From NCBI RefSeq assembly GCF_015645465.1, contig NZ_JADOEL010000017.1, forward strand, positions 20,502 through 84,501: 64,000 bases of DNA, in the 5' to 3' direction. Position 1 is the first letter of the stretch. The number at the start of each line of letters is the position of its first letter. A model generated the notes under the pieces. It did no database searches. It saw nothing but the letters and a program-made list of their open reading frames with translations, and had not been told where the DNA came from. A program made the translations under genes and the position numbers. This DNA is from Herminiimonas contaminans. GTDB taxonomy: Bacteria; Pseudomonadota; Gammaproteobacteria; Burkholderiales; Burkholderiaceae_D. Shown piece after piece: positions 1 through 9,198 of this stretch.

Positions 1-2242
1 CCAGCAGGATGGCTTTACCGTCGTCCTGATGCAGCGCCTTGTCATAGCGTATGGCAGCGCCTCCCCACGCTGCCAACCAGCCACATATGTTTGCAGACAG
101 ATCGCGGAAACCTGAGTGCACGTATAGCTTTACATCATCAAGAACCGGCACATCTTGCGATACAGCACTCTTGTTGATCGGTAGCGACAAGGTCAAAGAG
201 AAGATGCTGCCCACCCCGGGCTGACTGGTCGCATCCATAGTGCCACCCAGGATTTGGGCAAAGCGCCAGCAAATCGATAAGCCCAGGCCTGTGCCATTTT
301 TCAGCAAGGCATCCTGCTCGACCTGATAGAACGGTTCAAATATATGCACCAGATCTTCTGAGGCTATGCCACGCCCGGTGTCTTCCACCCGTATGGCCAG
401 CGTCACCATGTCATCCGTTGTAGCCAGCAACTCTGACCGGACGACGACGCGCCCTGTTTGGGTAAACTTGATGGCGTTGGTCATCAGGTTGTTGAGTATC
501 TGCTTGACCCGTATCACGTCACCGATCAAGGCATCCGGTATGCGGGGGTCAGGCAGGCTGTAGATATCCAGCGATTTACGTTCCGCCCGCGCGGCATAGA
601 CCGCGACCACTTCCTCGACCAGCGCCACGGGTGAGAACGAGCTTGCTTCAAGCTTTACCTGACCAGCTTCTATCCTCGAAATATCGAGCGTATCGCTCAC
701 CACATTCAAAAGAATCGACGACGACTGTTGCATCGCGTTCAGATACATCCTTTGCTGGTTCGTCACCGTAGTCATGGAAAACAATTCCAGTGCACCCAAC
801 ATGCCATACAAAGGTGTACGCAATTCGTGGCTCATCGTGGTAAGAAAAATCGTCTTGGCCGTATTCGCTTCATCGGCACTGATCTTTGCCTGCAGCAATG
901 ACGTCTCTATCCGTTTATGTGCTGTTATATCAATGAAAGCACATAGCAAGACTTCCTCACCACGGTAACGCGTAGGTGCTATCGTCAGGTAGACGTCGCG
1001 GCCATCACGCAAAATCATTTCCCTGTCTTTGTCGCCGTAAGGATTAGTCAGTACCTTCGCTTGCCAGTCCTCCTCACCGTCCAGCCAGCTACGCGTCAAT
1101 TCATTCGCCAGGGCCACGCTGCCGTTTTCACGCCGCAATACACACAGAGCCACCGGCGCGGTTTCTATCATGGTCTGGCTAAAGGAAGCCATATCCAGCA
1201 AGGCATCGTATTGCTTGGTCGCTGGAACAATCAGGTAATCACGGATATAGCGCATACCGAGGAATACTGCCGCTATGAGCAAGGCACAAAGAAGCAGCGC
1301 AAGCTGGATAGCCACTCTGCCGTCGTATAGCAAGTGACCTATGGGTATGTAATAGACTAAATTCCAGCCCGCTTCGCCTACCCGTTTGTTAAGTGCCATG
1401 TAGTCGGGCCAAAAATTATTGCCGTACAAACCGAAGGCATCTTGCTGAAAGCTTTTCCTGAATTGCTCCGGCATTTCCAACTGAGGCACGCTCTGCAGAA
1501 CTGCGTCCTGATTCTGATCCAGCAAGACATAGCTGCTGCCATGGATACTGGGGAATTCAATCCCGCTATCTATGCTGTGCAACTCCAGCCCTAACCAGCC
1601 AGCTGCAGGTTGCCTAGGATCCAGCAGGCTGAATATATAAAGACTGTCACGCATTTTTCCGGACACATCCAGCCACACCATTTTTTGCACTTGCGACTTA
1701 TCAGCGGCAAGCTCTACCTTCATCAATTCCTGCTCTATCAGTTTCGCTTGCTGTGGATTCACAATTGCATCCGGGCTCTCGGCAGGCCAGATAGAAGTGG
1801 TCTTTATGCCCTGCCGCGGCAAGAAATGAATCAGACGTGTATACGCCGAGCTGATTGCGTGCAGGTCACGCTTGGTAAGCAGTAAAGCCCAGCTGCTTGC
1901 AGGATCTCCGCTTGGTAGCGGCGCAGCCATCACGCCATCACCTTTCATTTCAGCATAGAGATGTAGGGATGGTGAAGATGCAGGTATACGTATCGCGGAA
2001 TTCTTAAGAGAGCGCAATAATTCTTCACGCTGATCGAAATAAATCTGCGCACTATAGGCAGCAGCATTCATCTGCCGCCGGTGGACAGATACCAGGTTAC
2101 TGAAGTGCCAGTACAAGAACAGCGCTGTACCGGCGACTATACAAAGCAACAACGCTAACGCTAAAAATTTCAGGAGTGCCGCCGGCGCACCAGGTGCCAA
2201 CGACGGATAATTGTCACTCCCTTTTTTCCTCTTATTTGTCAT
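1..2242 (-). CDS. RcsC/BvgS-type membrane sensor histidine kinase, C-terminus beyond the left edge
   Basis: Membrane-bound histidine kinase; 747 codons are visible and the gene runs out of the window. A first membrane helix lies at about residues 20-42, a long presumably periplasmic sensor domain follows to about 305, and a second helix covers about 308-330. A PAS-like segment (about 345-450) precedes the dimerisation domain with the H-box SHELRTP, phosphoacceptor His472. The ATPase domain shows the N-box NNLMTNAIKF, the G1 box EDTGRG and the G2 box GTGLGLS. After the ATPase domain the sequence resembles a degenerate receiver of the RcsC kind, so true receiver or HPt domains probably lie to the left. 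The ATG at 2242 follows a long non-coding leader. The signal sensed is unknown. The architecture is read directly; the RcsC/BvgS analogy is inference. Confidence 0.85.
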   Translation of the reverse strand, partial: MTNKRKKGSDNYPSLAPGAPAALLKFLALALLLCIVAGTALFLYWHFSNLVSVHRRQMNAAAYSAQIYFDQREELLRSLKNSAIRIPASSPSLHLYAEMKGDGVMAAPLPSGDPASSWALLLTKRDLHAISSAYTRLIHFLPRQGIKTTSIWPAESPDAIVNPQQAKLIEQELMKVELAADKSQVQKMVWLDVSGKMRDSLYIFSLLDPRQPAAGWLGLELHSIDSGIEFPSIHGSSYVLLDQNQDAVLQSVPQLEMPEQFRKSFQQDAFGLYGNNFWPDYMALNKRVGEAGWNLVYYIPIGHLLYDGRVAIQLALLLCALLIAAVFLGMRYIRDYLIVPATKQYDALLDMASFSQTMIETAPVALCVLRRENGSVALANELTRSWLDGEEDWQAKVLTNPYGDKDREMILRDGRDVYLTIAPTRYRGEEVLLCAFIDITAHKRIETSLLQAKISADEANTAKTIFLTTMSHELRTPLYGMLGALELFSMTTVTNQQRMYLNAMQQSSSILLNVVSDTLDISRIEAGQVKLEASSFSPVALVEEVVAVYAARAERKSLDIYSLPDPRIPDALIGDVIRVKQILNNLMTNAIKFTQTGRVVVRSELLATTDDMVTLAIRVEDTGRGIASEDLVHIFEPFYQVEQDALLKNGTGLGLSICWRFAQILGGTMDATSQPGVGSIFSLTLSLPINKSAVSQDVPVLDDVKLYVHSGFRDLSANICGWLAAWGGAAIRYDKALHQDDGKAILL

Positions 2243-2778
2243 TGAGATCAGTCTAGGGAGAATAAACTTGATACGTACCAAGATTAGTCTTGATCGACTA
2301 CTACGTCCCAATTAACGGAGAATGATCGTTCGATTATTTGCGCATCCGTTAACGCTTTTGCATCTTCATTGCCATATTCAAATTCCCGTACGACATTTTC
2401 AGTACAAACGTGCAGACCATCGTCATATTTCTAAACGCGTGACATCTGTAATCTGAAAACATTTATGCGGCATGCGCACTGACTATGCATATGCAAACGA
2501 GCAGCGCGAGCAATGGAAAGAACATCGATGCAGCATCGATGAGGTGAAATGCAGGAAGAGTGATGGAGCGCGGACAGAAATGAAGTAAGAACTTGCGCCA
2601 GCTACAGACAAGCAATTCAGCAGAGTTTTTAAGTCGCTACCAGTACGACTGGACGCAACATCCAACAGCATGCGTGTAGAAGTGACACAGCCAGCGGGGC
2701 TAGCGCTGGCTGTGCCTATCATGCTCACCATCCGGCACGCTTATGAGCACGCACCGGATGACGACCAGATACCCGTCA
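2243..2778. other. Non-coding stretch between the sensor kinase and hmp
   Basis: This 536-base stretch should hold the promoter of the sensor kinase (both flanking genes read leftward) and the 3' end of hmp. Two hairpins lie just after hmp (listed separately). A possible minus-strand reading frame at 2483-2731 has no recognisable product and poor protein character, so I do not call it. I see no RNA gene or repeat here. Confidence 0.5.
2686..2760 (-). terminator. Two tandem hairpins after hmp
   Basis: Reading leftward from the hmp stop, a 7-bp stem (2754-2760 with 2729-2735) is followed by a perfect 11-bp GC-rich stem with a 7-base loop (2704-2714 with 2686-2696). Neither is followed by a clear U-run, so this may be a Rho-assisted terminator or an mRNA-stabilising 3' structure rather than a classic intrinsic terminator. 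Confidence 0.45.
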
Positions 2779-3981
2779 TCAGATTAGATGATCCAGCATG
2801 TCCGGACCAAAGACTTCACGATGCAAGTTCTTGACCGGCACACCAGAAGCTACCAGATCCGCCCATTGTGTTTGCATGAAAGGCAAAGGACCGCACATAT
2901 ACACTTTGGTATTGGCAACATCCCATTGCGGTAGTTTCTTCAGCTGCATACGACCCGGCAAAGCATGTGCACTGCTTTGTTCAGCGGCCTCTTCTTCATA
3001 GAAGGTCACGCTCTGCAGATTAGGCATCAGCGCCGCTGCTTTTGCAATATCTGCACGATGCGGATGATGACTTGCATTGCGTGCGGCATGCGCAAAGATC
3101 ACACGTCTTTGTGGCGCCACATAAGCAATGCGGTTCAACGCCGAAATCATAGGCGTGATGCCGACGCCTGCCGACAACAGAACAATAGGCTCTTCGCTAT
3201 CGGTATCCGGTGTGAAGTCACCGAATGGCTTGCTGACCGACAGCACGCTGCCCACTTGTACATGGTCGTGCAACCAATTGGAAACCATACCGGCGGGTGT
3301 TTCCTTGCCAGCGACTTCGCGCTTGACCGAGATGCGCAAGTGGCGATGATCCGGCGCATCCGACAAGCTGTACTGACGTAGCTGGCGCAGACCATGCGAC
3401 AGGTGCACTGCCACGCTGACATACTGGCCTGGACGGAATGCAGGTGTAGTGCTGCCATCCTTGGGTACCAGCGTGAACGATTTGACCTGCTCGCTTTCCT
3501 GTTCGACTGCCGTGACGTTCATCTCGAACAGATCACCCGGGTTCACACCAGCAGCAGCATACAGACGGCTTTCTTCGTCGATCAGCGCTTGTGCCAGGAT
3601 GCCATAGGCTTCTGCCCACGCCGCGATAAGTTCTGGCGTGGCGGCATCGCCCAGCACTTGCTTGATCGCGCCCAGCAAATGCTCGCCGACTATCGGATAG
3701 TGCGCAGCAGTCACGCCCAGCGACACATGCTTATGCACGATGCGCGAGATAACAGGTGCCAACGCGGAAGGGTTATCGATGTTGGCAGCATAGGCAAATA
3801 CGGCAGAAGCCAGCGACTGCTGCTGCGCACCGTTAGCCTGGTTGCCAGCATTAAAAATATTGTGCAGCTGCGGGTGTGAGATAAACAGGTTTTTGTAAAA
3901 GGCCTGGGTAATGGCCAAACCATGTTCACGCAGGACAGGAACACTGGCGTCTATATAAGGACGGGATGCTGCAGACAACAT
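2779..3981 (-). CDS. hmp: Flavohemoglobin (nitric oxide dioxygenase)
   Basis: Cytoplasmic flavohemoglobin that oxidises nitric oxide to nitrate using O2 and NAD(P)H. The globin domain spans about residues 1-140 and carries Tyr29 (B10) and proximal His85 at exactly the numbering of E. coli Hmp. An FAD domain follows with RQYSLS near 215, then a NAD domain with GVGITPM. The length of 400 residues fits the family (E. coli 396). I chose the ATG at 3981 because AGGAG lies 5 bases upstream and because it gives the standard residue numbering; the longer frame from a TTG at 4011 would read through the NsrR operator. It lies downstream of nsrR on the same strand, separated by a weak terminator and an operator, so NO-responsive control by NsrR is very likely. 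Confidence 0.96.
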   Translation of the reverse strand: MLSAASRPYIDASVPVLREHGLAITQAFYKNLFISHPQLHNIFNAGNQANGAQQQSLASAVFAYAANIDNPSALAPVISRIVHKHVSLGVTAAHYPIVGEHLLGAIKQVLGDAATPELIAAWAEAYGILAQALIDEESRLYAAAGVNPGDLFEMNVTAVEQESEQVKSFTLVPKDGSTTPAFRPGQYVSVAVHLSHGLRQLRQYSLSDAPDHRHLRISVKREVAGKETPAGMVSNWLHDHVQVGSVLSVSKPFGDFTPDTDSEEPIVLLSAGVGITPMISALNRIAYVAPQRRVIFAHAARNASHHPHRADIAKAAALMPNLQSVTFYEEEAAEQSSAHALPGRMQLKKLPQWDVANTKVYMCGPLPFMQTQWADLVASGVPVKNLHREVFGPDMLDHLI

Positions 3982-3991
3982 AATCACTCCT

Positions 3992-4014
3992 ATGATGCAT
4001 TTAAAATGCAACTT
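3992..4014 (-). promoter_or_regulatory. NsrR operator in front of hmp
   Basis: A 23-base near-perfect dyad, 11-1-11, whose half-site on the minus strand reads AAGTTGCATTT and whose other half is ATGATGCATTT when inverted. This closely matches the known NsrR consensus AAGATGCATTT per half. It ends 11 bases before the hmp start codon, where bound NsrR would block transcription. Confidence 0.85.
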
Positions 4015-4024
4015 TAAACTTATT

Positions 4025-4046
4025 AAAAAGGGCCCGATCCAGGCCC
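4025..4046 (-). terminator. Weak intrinsic terminator between nsrR and hmp
   Basis: On the minus strand GGGCC, a 7-base loop and GGCCC are followed by TTTTTAAT. The 5-bp stem is short. It would partly separate nsrR transcription from hmp, which has its own operator. Confidence 0.45.
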
Positions 4047-4067
4047 GACCATACCAACCAATTCAAC

Positions 4068-4526
4068 TTATGCGATAGCTGCGCGATCCATCAGGAAATT
4101 GCGATGCATCATGACGATGTGCTCACCCGTATTACCGGAAACAATATCGGCCAGCGTGTACTCATCCATCGCATTGTAGAAAGCATCAACACCTATCTTC
4201 AAGGCATTGCGCAAACGACAATCCCCAGAAAGACGGCAGCCTATCCCTTCACAATCGATGGCTTCGTCATCACCTTCCAGCACGCGCAGGATGCTGCCTA
4301 TATGCAGCGACTCCGGACTGGCAGCCAGACTGATACCGCCGTTACGTCCACGCACAGCATCTATCCAGCCCATCTTTGCCATCATGCCAACTACTTTGAC
4401 CAGATGGTTATGCGGCACATCGAACTGCATCGCGACCTCTGCCACTGTAACCGACGGGCTGCGCGACTCCCGTGCCAAATACATCAGCACTCGCAATCCT
4501 ATGTCCGAAAACCGGGTCAGTTTCAT
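4068..4526 (-). CDS. nsrR: NsrR, Rrf2-family nitric-oxide-sensing repressor
   Basis: Rrf2-family DNA-binding repressor of 152 residues with an iron-sulfur cluster that nitric oxide destroys. The N-terminus MKLTRFSDIGLRVLMYLA and a winged helix in about residues 1-65 are typical. Three cysteines at 92, 97 and 103 (CX4CX5C) are the cluster ligands seen in NsrR proteins. The ATG at 4526 has GGAGAG 9 bases upstream. It lies upstream of hmp, which carries a strong NsrR site, so assignment to NsrR rather than IscR is well supported. It may control itself, see the dyad in its promoter. Confidence 0.95.
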   Translation of the reverse strand: MKLTRFSDIGLRVLMYLARESRSPSVTVAEVAMQFDVPHNHLVKVVGMMAKMGWIDAVRGRNGGISLAASPESLHIGSILRVLEGDDEAIDCEGIGCRLSGDCRLRNALKIGVDAFYNAMDEYTLADIVSGNTGEHIVMMHRNFLMDRAAIA

Positions 4527-4551
4527 AAGCTATCGCTCTCCAGTGATACAC

Positions 4552-4580
4552 ATTCTATTAAATATGCATATTGAACGCAA
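4552..4580 (-). promoter_or_regulatory. Sigma-70-type promoter of nsrR with a central dyad
   Basis: On the minus strand TTGCGT (4575-4580) and TAGAAT (4552-4557) are separated by exactly 17 bases. A 12-base perfect dyad, AATATGCATATT, lies at 4561-4572 inside the spacer and resembles an NsrR half-site, which suggests autoregulation. The promoter is read from sequence; binding is inference. Confidence 0.6.
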
Positions 4581-4691
4581 CATATTTGATTCCCTGACGT
4601 CGTTTCCTTGCCGCAGCGCAGCAGCGAAAACCGCTCATCAGCAAATATCCGGATGCTAGAATGCAGACACATCTGTCAATAGGGAAACATC

Positions 4692-4952
4692 ATGTTGCTA
4701 GGCTTCATTGGGCTCTTCATTGTGTACGCGTTATCGCATTACTGGATCACAATCGAACGGCGCGACTTTTTCGCGACCGTCCTCGTCATCGTCCTGCCTT
4801 TCGTCGGTGTTTACTACCTCGGCTGGATGGCTTTGCTGTACTGCGTACTGGCGGCATATCTCGGTACCAAAGCAGGCCTTAAAAAACTGCATCGCACCCG
4901 TACCTTGCGCGTCTCGTTTTACGAAGACGGCGAAGACAAACCACAACAGTAA
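4692..4952 (+). CDS. Small membrane protein of unknown function
   Basis: An 86-residue protein with two hydrophobic helices at about residues 2-19 and 28-58, then a charged C-terminal tail rich in Lys, Arg, Asp and Glu. AGGGA lies 8 bases before the ATG. It is divergent from nsrR and followed by a DUF1232 gene on the other strand. I recognise no family; the coding call rests on the start site, GC-rich third codon positions and membrane-protein character. Confidence 0.65.
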   Translation: MLLGFIGLFIVYALSHYWITIERRDFFATVLVIVLPFVGVYYLGWMALLYCVLAAYLGTKAGLKKLHRTRTLRVSFYEDGEDKPQQ

Positions 4953-5005
4953 ATTCTTCAAAGAGAGCGGTACGCCTACCGCTCTCACTTCAGGCATATG
5001 GCCGG

Positions 5006-5386
5006 CTACTGCGCCAACCAGCGCCAGCACAAATAAGCTAGCAAGCACCATACCAGCACGATCAGCGCACCGCCTATATAGCTCTTGGGCTTGCGTGCGT
5101 ATTTGGTAATCCACTCCTCCGCCTGCACCCGACATTGCTGCAACACCTGCGGTGGCAACAGGCGCAAAGCCAGCCAAATCAAACCGGGCACCAGCAATAC
5201 GTCGTCCAGATAACCGAGGATAGGAATAAAGTCGGGGATCAGGTCGATAGGACTCAGTGCATACGCCACTGCAATCACGCATACCGCTTTCGCCATGAAG
5301 GGCGTATCCGGATGCTTGCGGGCGAACCATAAAACGATGATATCGCTCTTGATACGTCTCGCCCATTTCCTGATGGTTGCCAGCAT
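5006..5386 (-). CDS. YkvA/DUF1232 family membrane protein
   Basis: A 126-residue protein with the hallmark DUF1232 segment ALSPIDLIPDFIPILGYLDD at about residues 43-62, followed by hydrophobic stretches and a C-terminal membrane helix at about 104-122. The family is widespread and its function is not established. It is convergent with the small membrane protein gene to its left and divergent from the 5'-nucleotidase gene to its right. Confidence 0.85.
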   Translation of the reverse strand: MLATIRKWARRIKSDIIVLWFARKHPDTPFMAKAVCVIAVAYALSPIDLIPDFIPILGYLDDVLLVPGLIWLALRLLPPQVLQQCRVQAEEWITKYARKPKSYIGGALIVLVWCLLAYLCWRWLAQ

Positions 5387-5519
5387 TGCGCTCTCAGATA
5401 AAGGTTCAGCAGGTGTAGCAAGCAGGAATGTTTATAATGATCCCGACCTGAACCTGCAAAGTAATCCCGCAATTATGCCCTTTGCACACCATTCCTGATA
5501 CCTGGAAGAAAAGCCCTAC

Positions 5520-6437
5520 ATGCCCGTTTCACTAGACCGCCTGCTGGTAGTTGGAATCTCATCCCGCGCACTCTTTGACCTCGAAGTCGAAGAAGCCATC
5601 TTTCGCACCCAGGGCCTGGAAGCCTATCGCCAGCACCAGCTCGACAATGAAGGAGAAATCCTCAAGCTGGGTGCCGGTTTTGCGCTGGTGCGTGCACTAC
5701 TGAAACTCAATGCGCTGGCTCCCGGCCAACGCTTCGTTGAAGTCGTCATCATGTCGCGCAACTCGACCGAGACCTCGATGCGCATCTTCAACTCGATCAA
5801 ACACTACGATCTCGACATCACCAGAGCCGTTCTGTCCGGTGGTGCATCGCTAGCCCCTTATCTGCACGCCTTCAACGTCAGCCTGTTCCTGTCGCTGCAT
5901 GAAGATGACGTACAGGCGGCGATCGATTCAGGTACCGCGGCTGCGCTGCTGTATCAAAAACCGGCAAACGCCTTTGAAGAGCTGGATCAAATCCGCATCG
6001 CCTTCGACGGTGATGCCGTCATCTTCTCCGACGAATCGGAACGCATCTACCAAACCCAGGGCATAGAAGCGTTTGAGAACCATGAACGCGAAAATGCATT
6101 GAGGCCTTTGCCAGAAGGCCCGTTTGCGCGTCTGCTCAAAGCCTTGTCCTTCATCCAGAACAGCTTCAAGAACTCGAGCGCACACAAAGCACCAATACGC
6201 ACTGCTTTGGTGACTGCACGCTCGTCCCCGGCGCATGAGCGCGTCATCCGCACCTTGCGCGCATGGGACGTTACCATCGATGAAACCTTCTTCATGGGTG
6301 GCGTTTCCAAGTCCGATGTATTGGCGGCATTCAAACCGCATATGTTCTTCGACGACCAGCCCGGGCATTGCGATCGGGCTTCGCCGCTGGTGCAGACAGG
6401 GCGAGTGCCCTTAAAGGCTGAAGTTAAAGACAGCTAA
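5520..6437 (+). CDS. Cytosolic 5'-nucleotidase of the NT5C1 family
   Basis: A 305-residue protein matching the bacterial members of the cytosolic 5'-nucleotidase 1 family, which dephosphorylate nucleoside monophosphates. Visible family stretches are VVGISSRALFDLE at residues 10-22, IMSRNSTETSMRIFNSI near 77-93, and IAFDGDAVIFSDESE near 160-174, with the acidic catalytic region around DGDAV. Near the end, MFFDDQPGHC resembles the final HAD-like acidic motif. It is transcribed alone, with DUF1232 divergent upstream and a non-coding hairpin block downstream. Confidence 0.87.
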   Translation: MPVSLDRLLVVGISSRALFDLEVEEAIFRTQGLEAYRQHQLDNEGEILKLGAGFALVRALLKLNALAPGQRFVEVVIMSRNSTETSMRIFNSIKHYDLDITRAVLSGGASLAPYLHAFNVSLFLSLHEDDVQAAIDSGTAAALLYQKPANAFEELDQIRIAFDGDAVIFSDESERIYQTQGIEAFENHERENALRPLPEGPFARLLKALSFIQNSFKNSSAHKAPIRTALVTARSSPAHERVIRTLRAWDVTIDETFFMGGVSKSDVLAAFKPHMFFDDQPGHCDRASPLVQTGRVPLKAEVKDS

Positions 6438-6565
6438 ATTCCTTCAATAAAAGCGACCGCGTCGTTCACACAGAGGCCGTGGTTGTGATCCACTGTGACG
6501 ATGCCGTTTGTGCGGGACAGAAAATGGAAAAAGAAGTGGATGTGTTTGAGGTGTAGCAGGGAATT

Positions 6566-6584
6566 CGCGGAACACTGTTCCGCG
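6566..6584. repeat. Perfect 8-bp stem, 3-base loop hairpin
   Basis: CGCGGAAC, loop ACT, GTTCCGCG. It is the first of four adjacent hairpins between the 5'-nucleotidase gene and maeB and has no U-run, so it is not a simple terminator. Confidence 0.7.
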
Positions 6585-6595
6585 CCTGCGTAACG

Positions 6596-6617
6596 GTATC
6601 CGCTTGCAAGCGGATAC
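6596..6617. repeat. Perfect 22-base palindrome
   Basis: The left arm GTATCCGCTTG is followed directly by its exact reverse complement, with no spacer. It lies 12 bases after the previous hairpin. It could form a cruciform or bind a dimeric protein. Confidence 0.7.
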
Positions 6618-6719
6618 GCGCCCTGCAAGGGTAGCGAGTTTCGTCCACTTCCCATTTTTTCTCCTGCACAAACGGGGACCTCGCAGGGGCAGCGGCGCCG
6701 TGGTCGCCTTTCTTTGCTT

Positions 6720-6763
6720 ACTTTCTTTGGCGAAGCAAAGAAAGTGAGTGGCCGCCGGGCCAC
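6720..6763. repeat. Twin hairpins of a suspected dispersed intergenic element
   Basis: ACTTTCTTTG (6720-6729), loop GCGAAG, CAAAGAAAGT (6736-6745) is immediately followed by GTGGCC, loop GCCG, GGCCAC (6748-6763). Two perfect stems in 44 bases suggest a structured element rather than coding sequence. Confidence 0.7.
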
Positions 6764-6833
6764 CCCCGGCAACCCAACACTGATCGAAGAAAATACCGCA
6801 CCAGCAACACTAAACGAAATCAGACAAGCAATA

Positions 6834-6871
6834 AAAAAAGCCGCCCTGCCTAAAGCAAGAGCGGCTTTTTT
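6834..6871 (-). terminator. Intrinsic terminator after maeB, possibly bidirectional
   Basis: A-run and AGCCGC, loop, then GCGGCT and a T-run, giving a stem flanked by A and T tracts on both sides. It begins 15 bases after the maeB stop on the minus strand. Confidence 0.8.
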
Positions 6872-6885
6872 ATAAGAGCTACAGC

Positions 6886-9198
6886 TTAGCGTTCAGCCAC
6901 CGAATCTGCCACACACAAAGCCGTCATATTAACAATCCGACGTACAGTAGCCGACGGCGTCAAAATATGAACAGGCTTCTCGCAACCCAGCAAGATAGGA
7001 CCAATCGCAACGCCATTGCCAACAGTCGTCTTCAACAGGTTGTAAGTAATATTAGCCGCATCAATATTAGGCAAGATCAGCAGATTAGCATCACCCTTCA
7101 AAGTCGAGTCCGGCATAGCCGTTTTCAGCTGTGAAGAATTCAATGCGAGATCACCATGCATCTCGCCATCGATTTCGAGGTCAGGCGCACGTTCGCGTAC
7201 CAGTTGCAAAGTCTTGCGCATTTTTTGTGCAGACTCGCTATTGCTGGAACCGAAGTTCGAGTGCGACAACAGCGCAGCACGTGGCGCCAGGCCGAAGCGA
7301 CGCATTTCTTCTGCAGCCAGGATAGTGATCTCCGCCAGCTGTTCTGCAGTCGGATTTTCATTGACGTGTGTGTCTACGATAAACAATTGGCGATCCGACA
7401 GAATCAGGCAATTCATCGCGGCATAGACATTCACACCGGCACGTTTGCCCAGCACCTGATCCACATAGTGCAGGTGCAGGTCATTGGTACCGAAGGTGCC
7501 GCAGATCATGCCGTCCGCATATTTCTTGTGAATAGCCATCGCGCCGATCAGCGTGTGACGACGACGCATTTCCAGCTTCGCGTATTGCTCGGTCACACCT
7601 TTGCGCATGGTCATCGCCAGGTAGGTTTGCCAGAAGTCGCGATAGCGATCATCGTGTTCCGGATTGATGATGGTGAAGTCCACGTCCGGTTTGATACGCA
7701 AACCAAAGCGTTCGATACGCTGCGCCAGCACTGCAGGACGACCGATCAGGATAGGGCGCGCGAGTTTTTCATCGACCACGACCTGCACCGCACGCAATAC
7801 GCGCTCTTCTTCCGCTTCCGCATACACGATGCGTTTCAGCTCTGGCGGTGTCGCCTTCGCAATCTGGAAGATAGGCTTCATGAAGGTGCCGCTGCGATAC
7901 ACGAATTGCTGCAGGCGATCCGCGTAGGCTTCCATGTCGGTGATAGGACGTGCTGCCACACCGCACTCTTCCGCTGCTTTCGCAACCGCCATCGCGATCT
8001 TGATCATCAGGCGCGGGTCGAACGGCATCGGAATGATGTAATCCGGGCCGAAGCTCAGATTGTGGATACCGTATGTCGTCGCAACGATGTCCGATTGCTC
8101 GGCTTGCGCCAGTTGTGCAATCGCGTGCACCGCTGCGATTTCCATTTCCCGTGTAATCGTGGTGGCACCGCAATCCAATGCGCCGCGGAAAATGTACGGG
8201 AAGCACAGGACGTTGTTAACCTGGTTCGGGAAGTCGGAACGACCGGTTGCGATGACGGCGTCATCACGCACTGCACGGACTTCATCCGGCAGGATTTCCG
8301 GTGTCGGGTTCGCCAATGCAAGAATCACAGGACGCTTGGCCATCGCCGCCACCATCGCTGGTTTCAATACGCCGCCAGCCGACAGGCCGAGGAAGATATC
8401 CGCATCAACAATGACTTCACCCAGGGTGCGGGCATCGGTTTTCTGTGCAAATTTTTCCTTGTCCGGATCCATTAGTTCAACGCGACCCTGATACACGACG
8501 CCAGCCAGATCGGTGACGAAAATGTGTTCACGCGGGAAGCCGAGGTCTACCATCAGGTCCAGGCAAGCCAGCGCGGCAGCACCTGCGCCAGAGACCACCA
8601 GTTTCGCTTTTTTTACATCCTTGCCGACCACTTTCAGGCCGTTCAGGATAGCGGCTGCCACAATGATCGCGGTGCCGTGCTGATCGTCATGGAAGACCGG
8701 AATCTTCATGCGCTCGCGCAGTGTGCGTTCGATGTAGAAACATTCAGGTGCTTTGATGTCTTCGAGGTTGATACCGCCGAAGGTCGGCTCCAGCGATGCG
8801 ATGATGTCGCACAGCTTGTCCGGATCAGTTTCATTGATTTCGATATCGAAGACGTCGATACCGGCAAACTTCTTGAACAGTACGCCCTTGCCTTCCATCA
8901 CTGGCTTGGCAGCTGCAGGACCGATGTTACCCAGGCCCAGCACGGCGGTACCGTTGGTAATGACAGCAACCAGATTGCCGCGTGCGGTGTAGCGATAAGA
9001 GTCGGCCGGATTAACGGCGATTTCTTCGCAAGCGACTGCCACGCCCGGCGTATAAGCCAGGGCCAGATCGCGCTGATTCGTTACTTGTTTGGTCGGAGTG
9101 ACGCTGATTTTTCCTGGAGTCGGGAACTCGTGATACTCGAGTGCGGCTTGACGTAACTGAAGGCGGAGTTCTTCTTTTTTATCGGTGTTCGAATCCAT
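6886..9198 (-). CDS. maeB: NADP-dependent malic enzyme with phosphotransacetylase-like C-terminal domain
   Basis: Oxidative decarboxylation of malate to pyruvate with reduction of NADP, feeding gluconeogenesis and NADPH supply. The 770-residue protein has the MaeB two-part layout: an N-terminal malic domain (YTPGVA near residue 50, then [10 protein letters not shown] and HDDQHGTA), a NAD(P)-binding domain with [11 protein letters not shown] near 200, and, from about 430 to the end, a phosphate acetyltransferase-like domain thought to be regulatory. Length agrees with E. coli MaeB (759). It is monocistronic with a strong terminator. Confidence 0.97.
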   Translation of the reverse strand: MDSNTDKKEELRLQLRQAALEYHEFPTPGKISVTPTKQVTNQRDLALAYTPGVAVACEEIAVNPADSYRYTARGNLVAVITNGTAVLGLGNIGPAAAKPVMEGKGVLFKKFAGIDVFDIEINETDPDKLCDIIASLEPTFGGINLEDIKAPECFYIERTLRERMKIPVFHDDQHGTAIIVAAAILNGLKVVGKDVKKAKLVVSGAGAAALACLDLMVDLGFPREHIFVTDLAGVVYQGRVELMDPDKEKFAQKTDARTLGEVIVDADIFLGLSAGGVLKPAMVAAMAKRPVILALANPTPEILPDEVRAVRDDAVIATGRSDFPNQVNNVLCFPYIFRGALDCGATTITREMEIAAVHAIAQLAQAEQSDIVATTYGIHNLSFGPDYIIPMPFDPRLMIKIAMAVAKAAEECGVAARPITDMEAYADRLQQFVYRSGTFMKPIFQIAKATPPELKRIVYAEAEEERVLRAVQVVVDEKLARPILIGRPAVLAQRIERFGLRIKPDVDFTIINPEHDDRYRDFWQTYLAMTMRKGVTEQYAKLEMRRRHTLIGAMAIHKKYADGMICGTFGTNDLHLHYVDQVLGKRAGVNVYAAMNCLILSDRQLFIVDTHVNENPTAEQLAEITILAAEEMRRFGLAPRAALLSHSNFGSSNSESAQKMRKTLQLVRERAPDLEIDGEMHGDLALNSSQLKTAMPDSTLKGDANLLILPNIDAANITYNLLKTTVGNGVAIGPILLGCEKPVHILTPSATVRRIVNMTALCVADSVAER

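Larger units (their letters stand above)
6438..6885. other. Non-coding block with an array of hairpins
   Basis: This 448-base stretch contains at least four compact inverted repeats (6566-6584, 6596-6617, 6720-6745, 6748-6763) and then the maeB terminator. A minus-strand open frame at 6434-6772 crosses it, but its predicted product is low-complexity and basic at the N-terminus (SPKKVSKERRPRR) because it reads through the hairpins. From memory, the segment around 6710-6770 recurs in intergenic regions of many beta- and gammaproteobacteria; this needs a search to confirm. Confidence 0.6.

Noticed and set aside
2483..2731. Minus-strand 82-codon frame downstream of hmp
   Set aside because: No family, Ser/Cys-rich low-quality sequence, and it spans the hairpins after hmp.
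7156..8475. A 439-codon plus-strand open frame
   Set aside because: Antisense to maeB, His/Arg-rich and without domains; explained by codon bias of the real gene.
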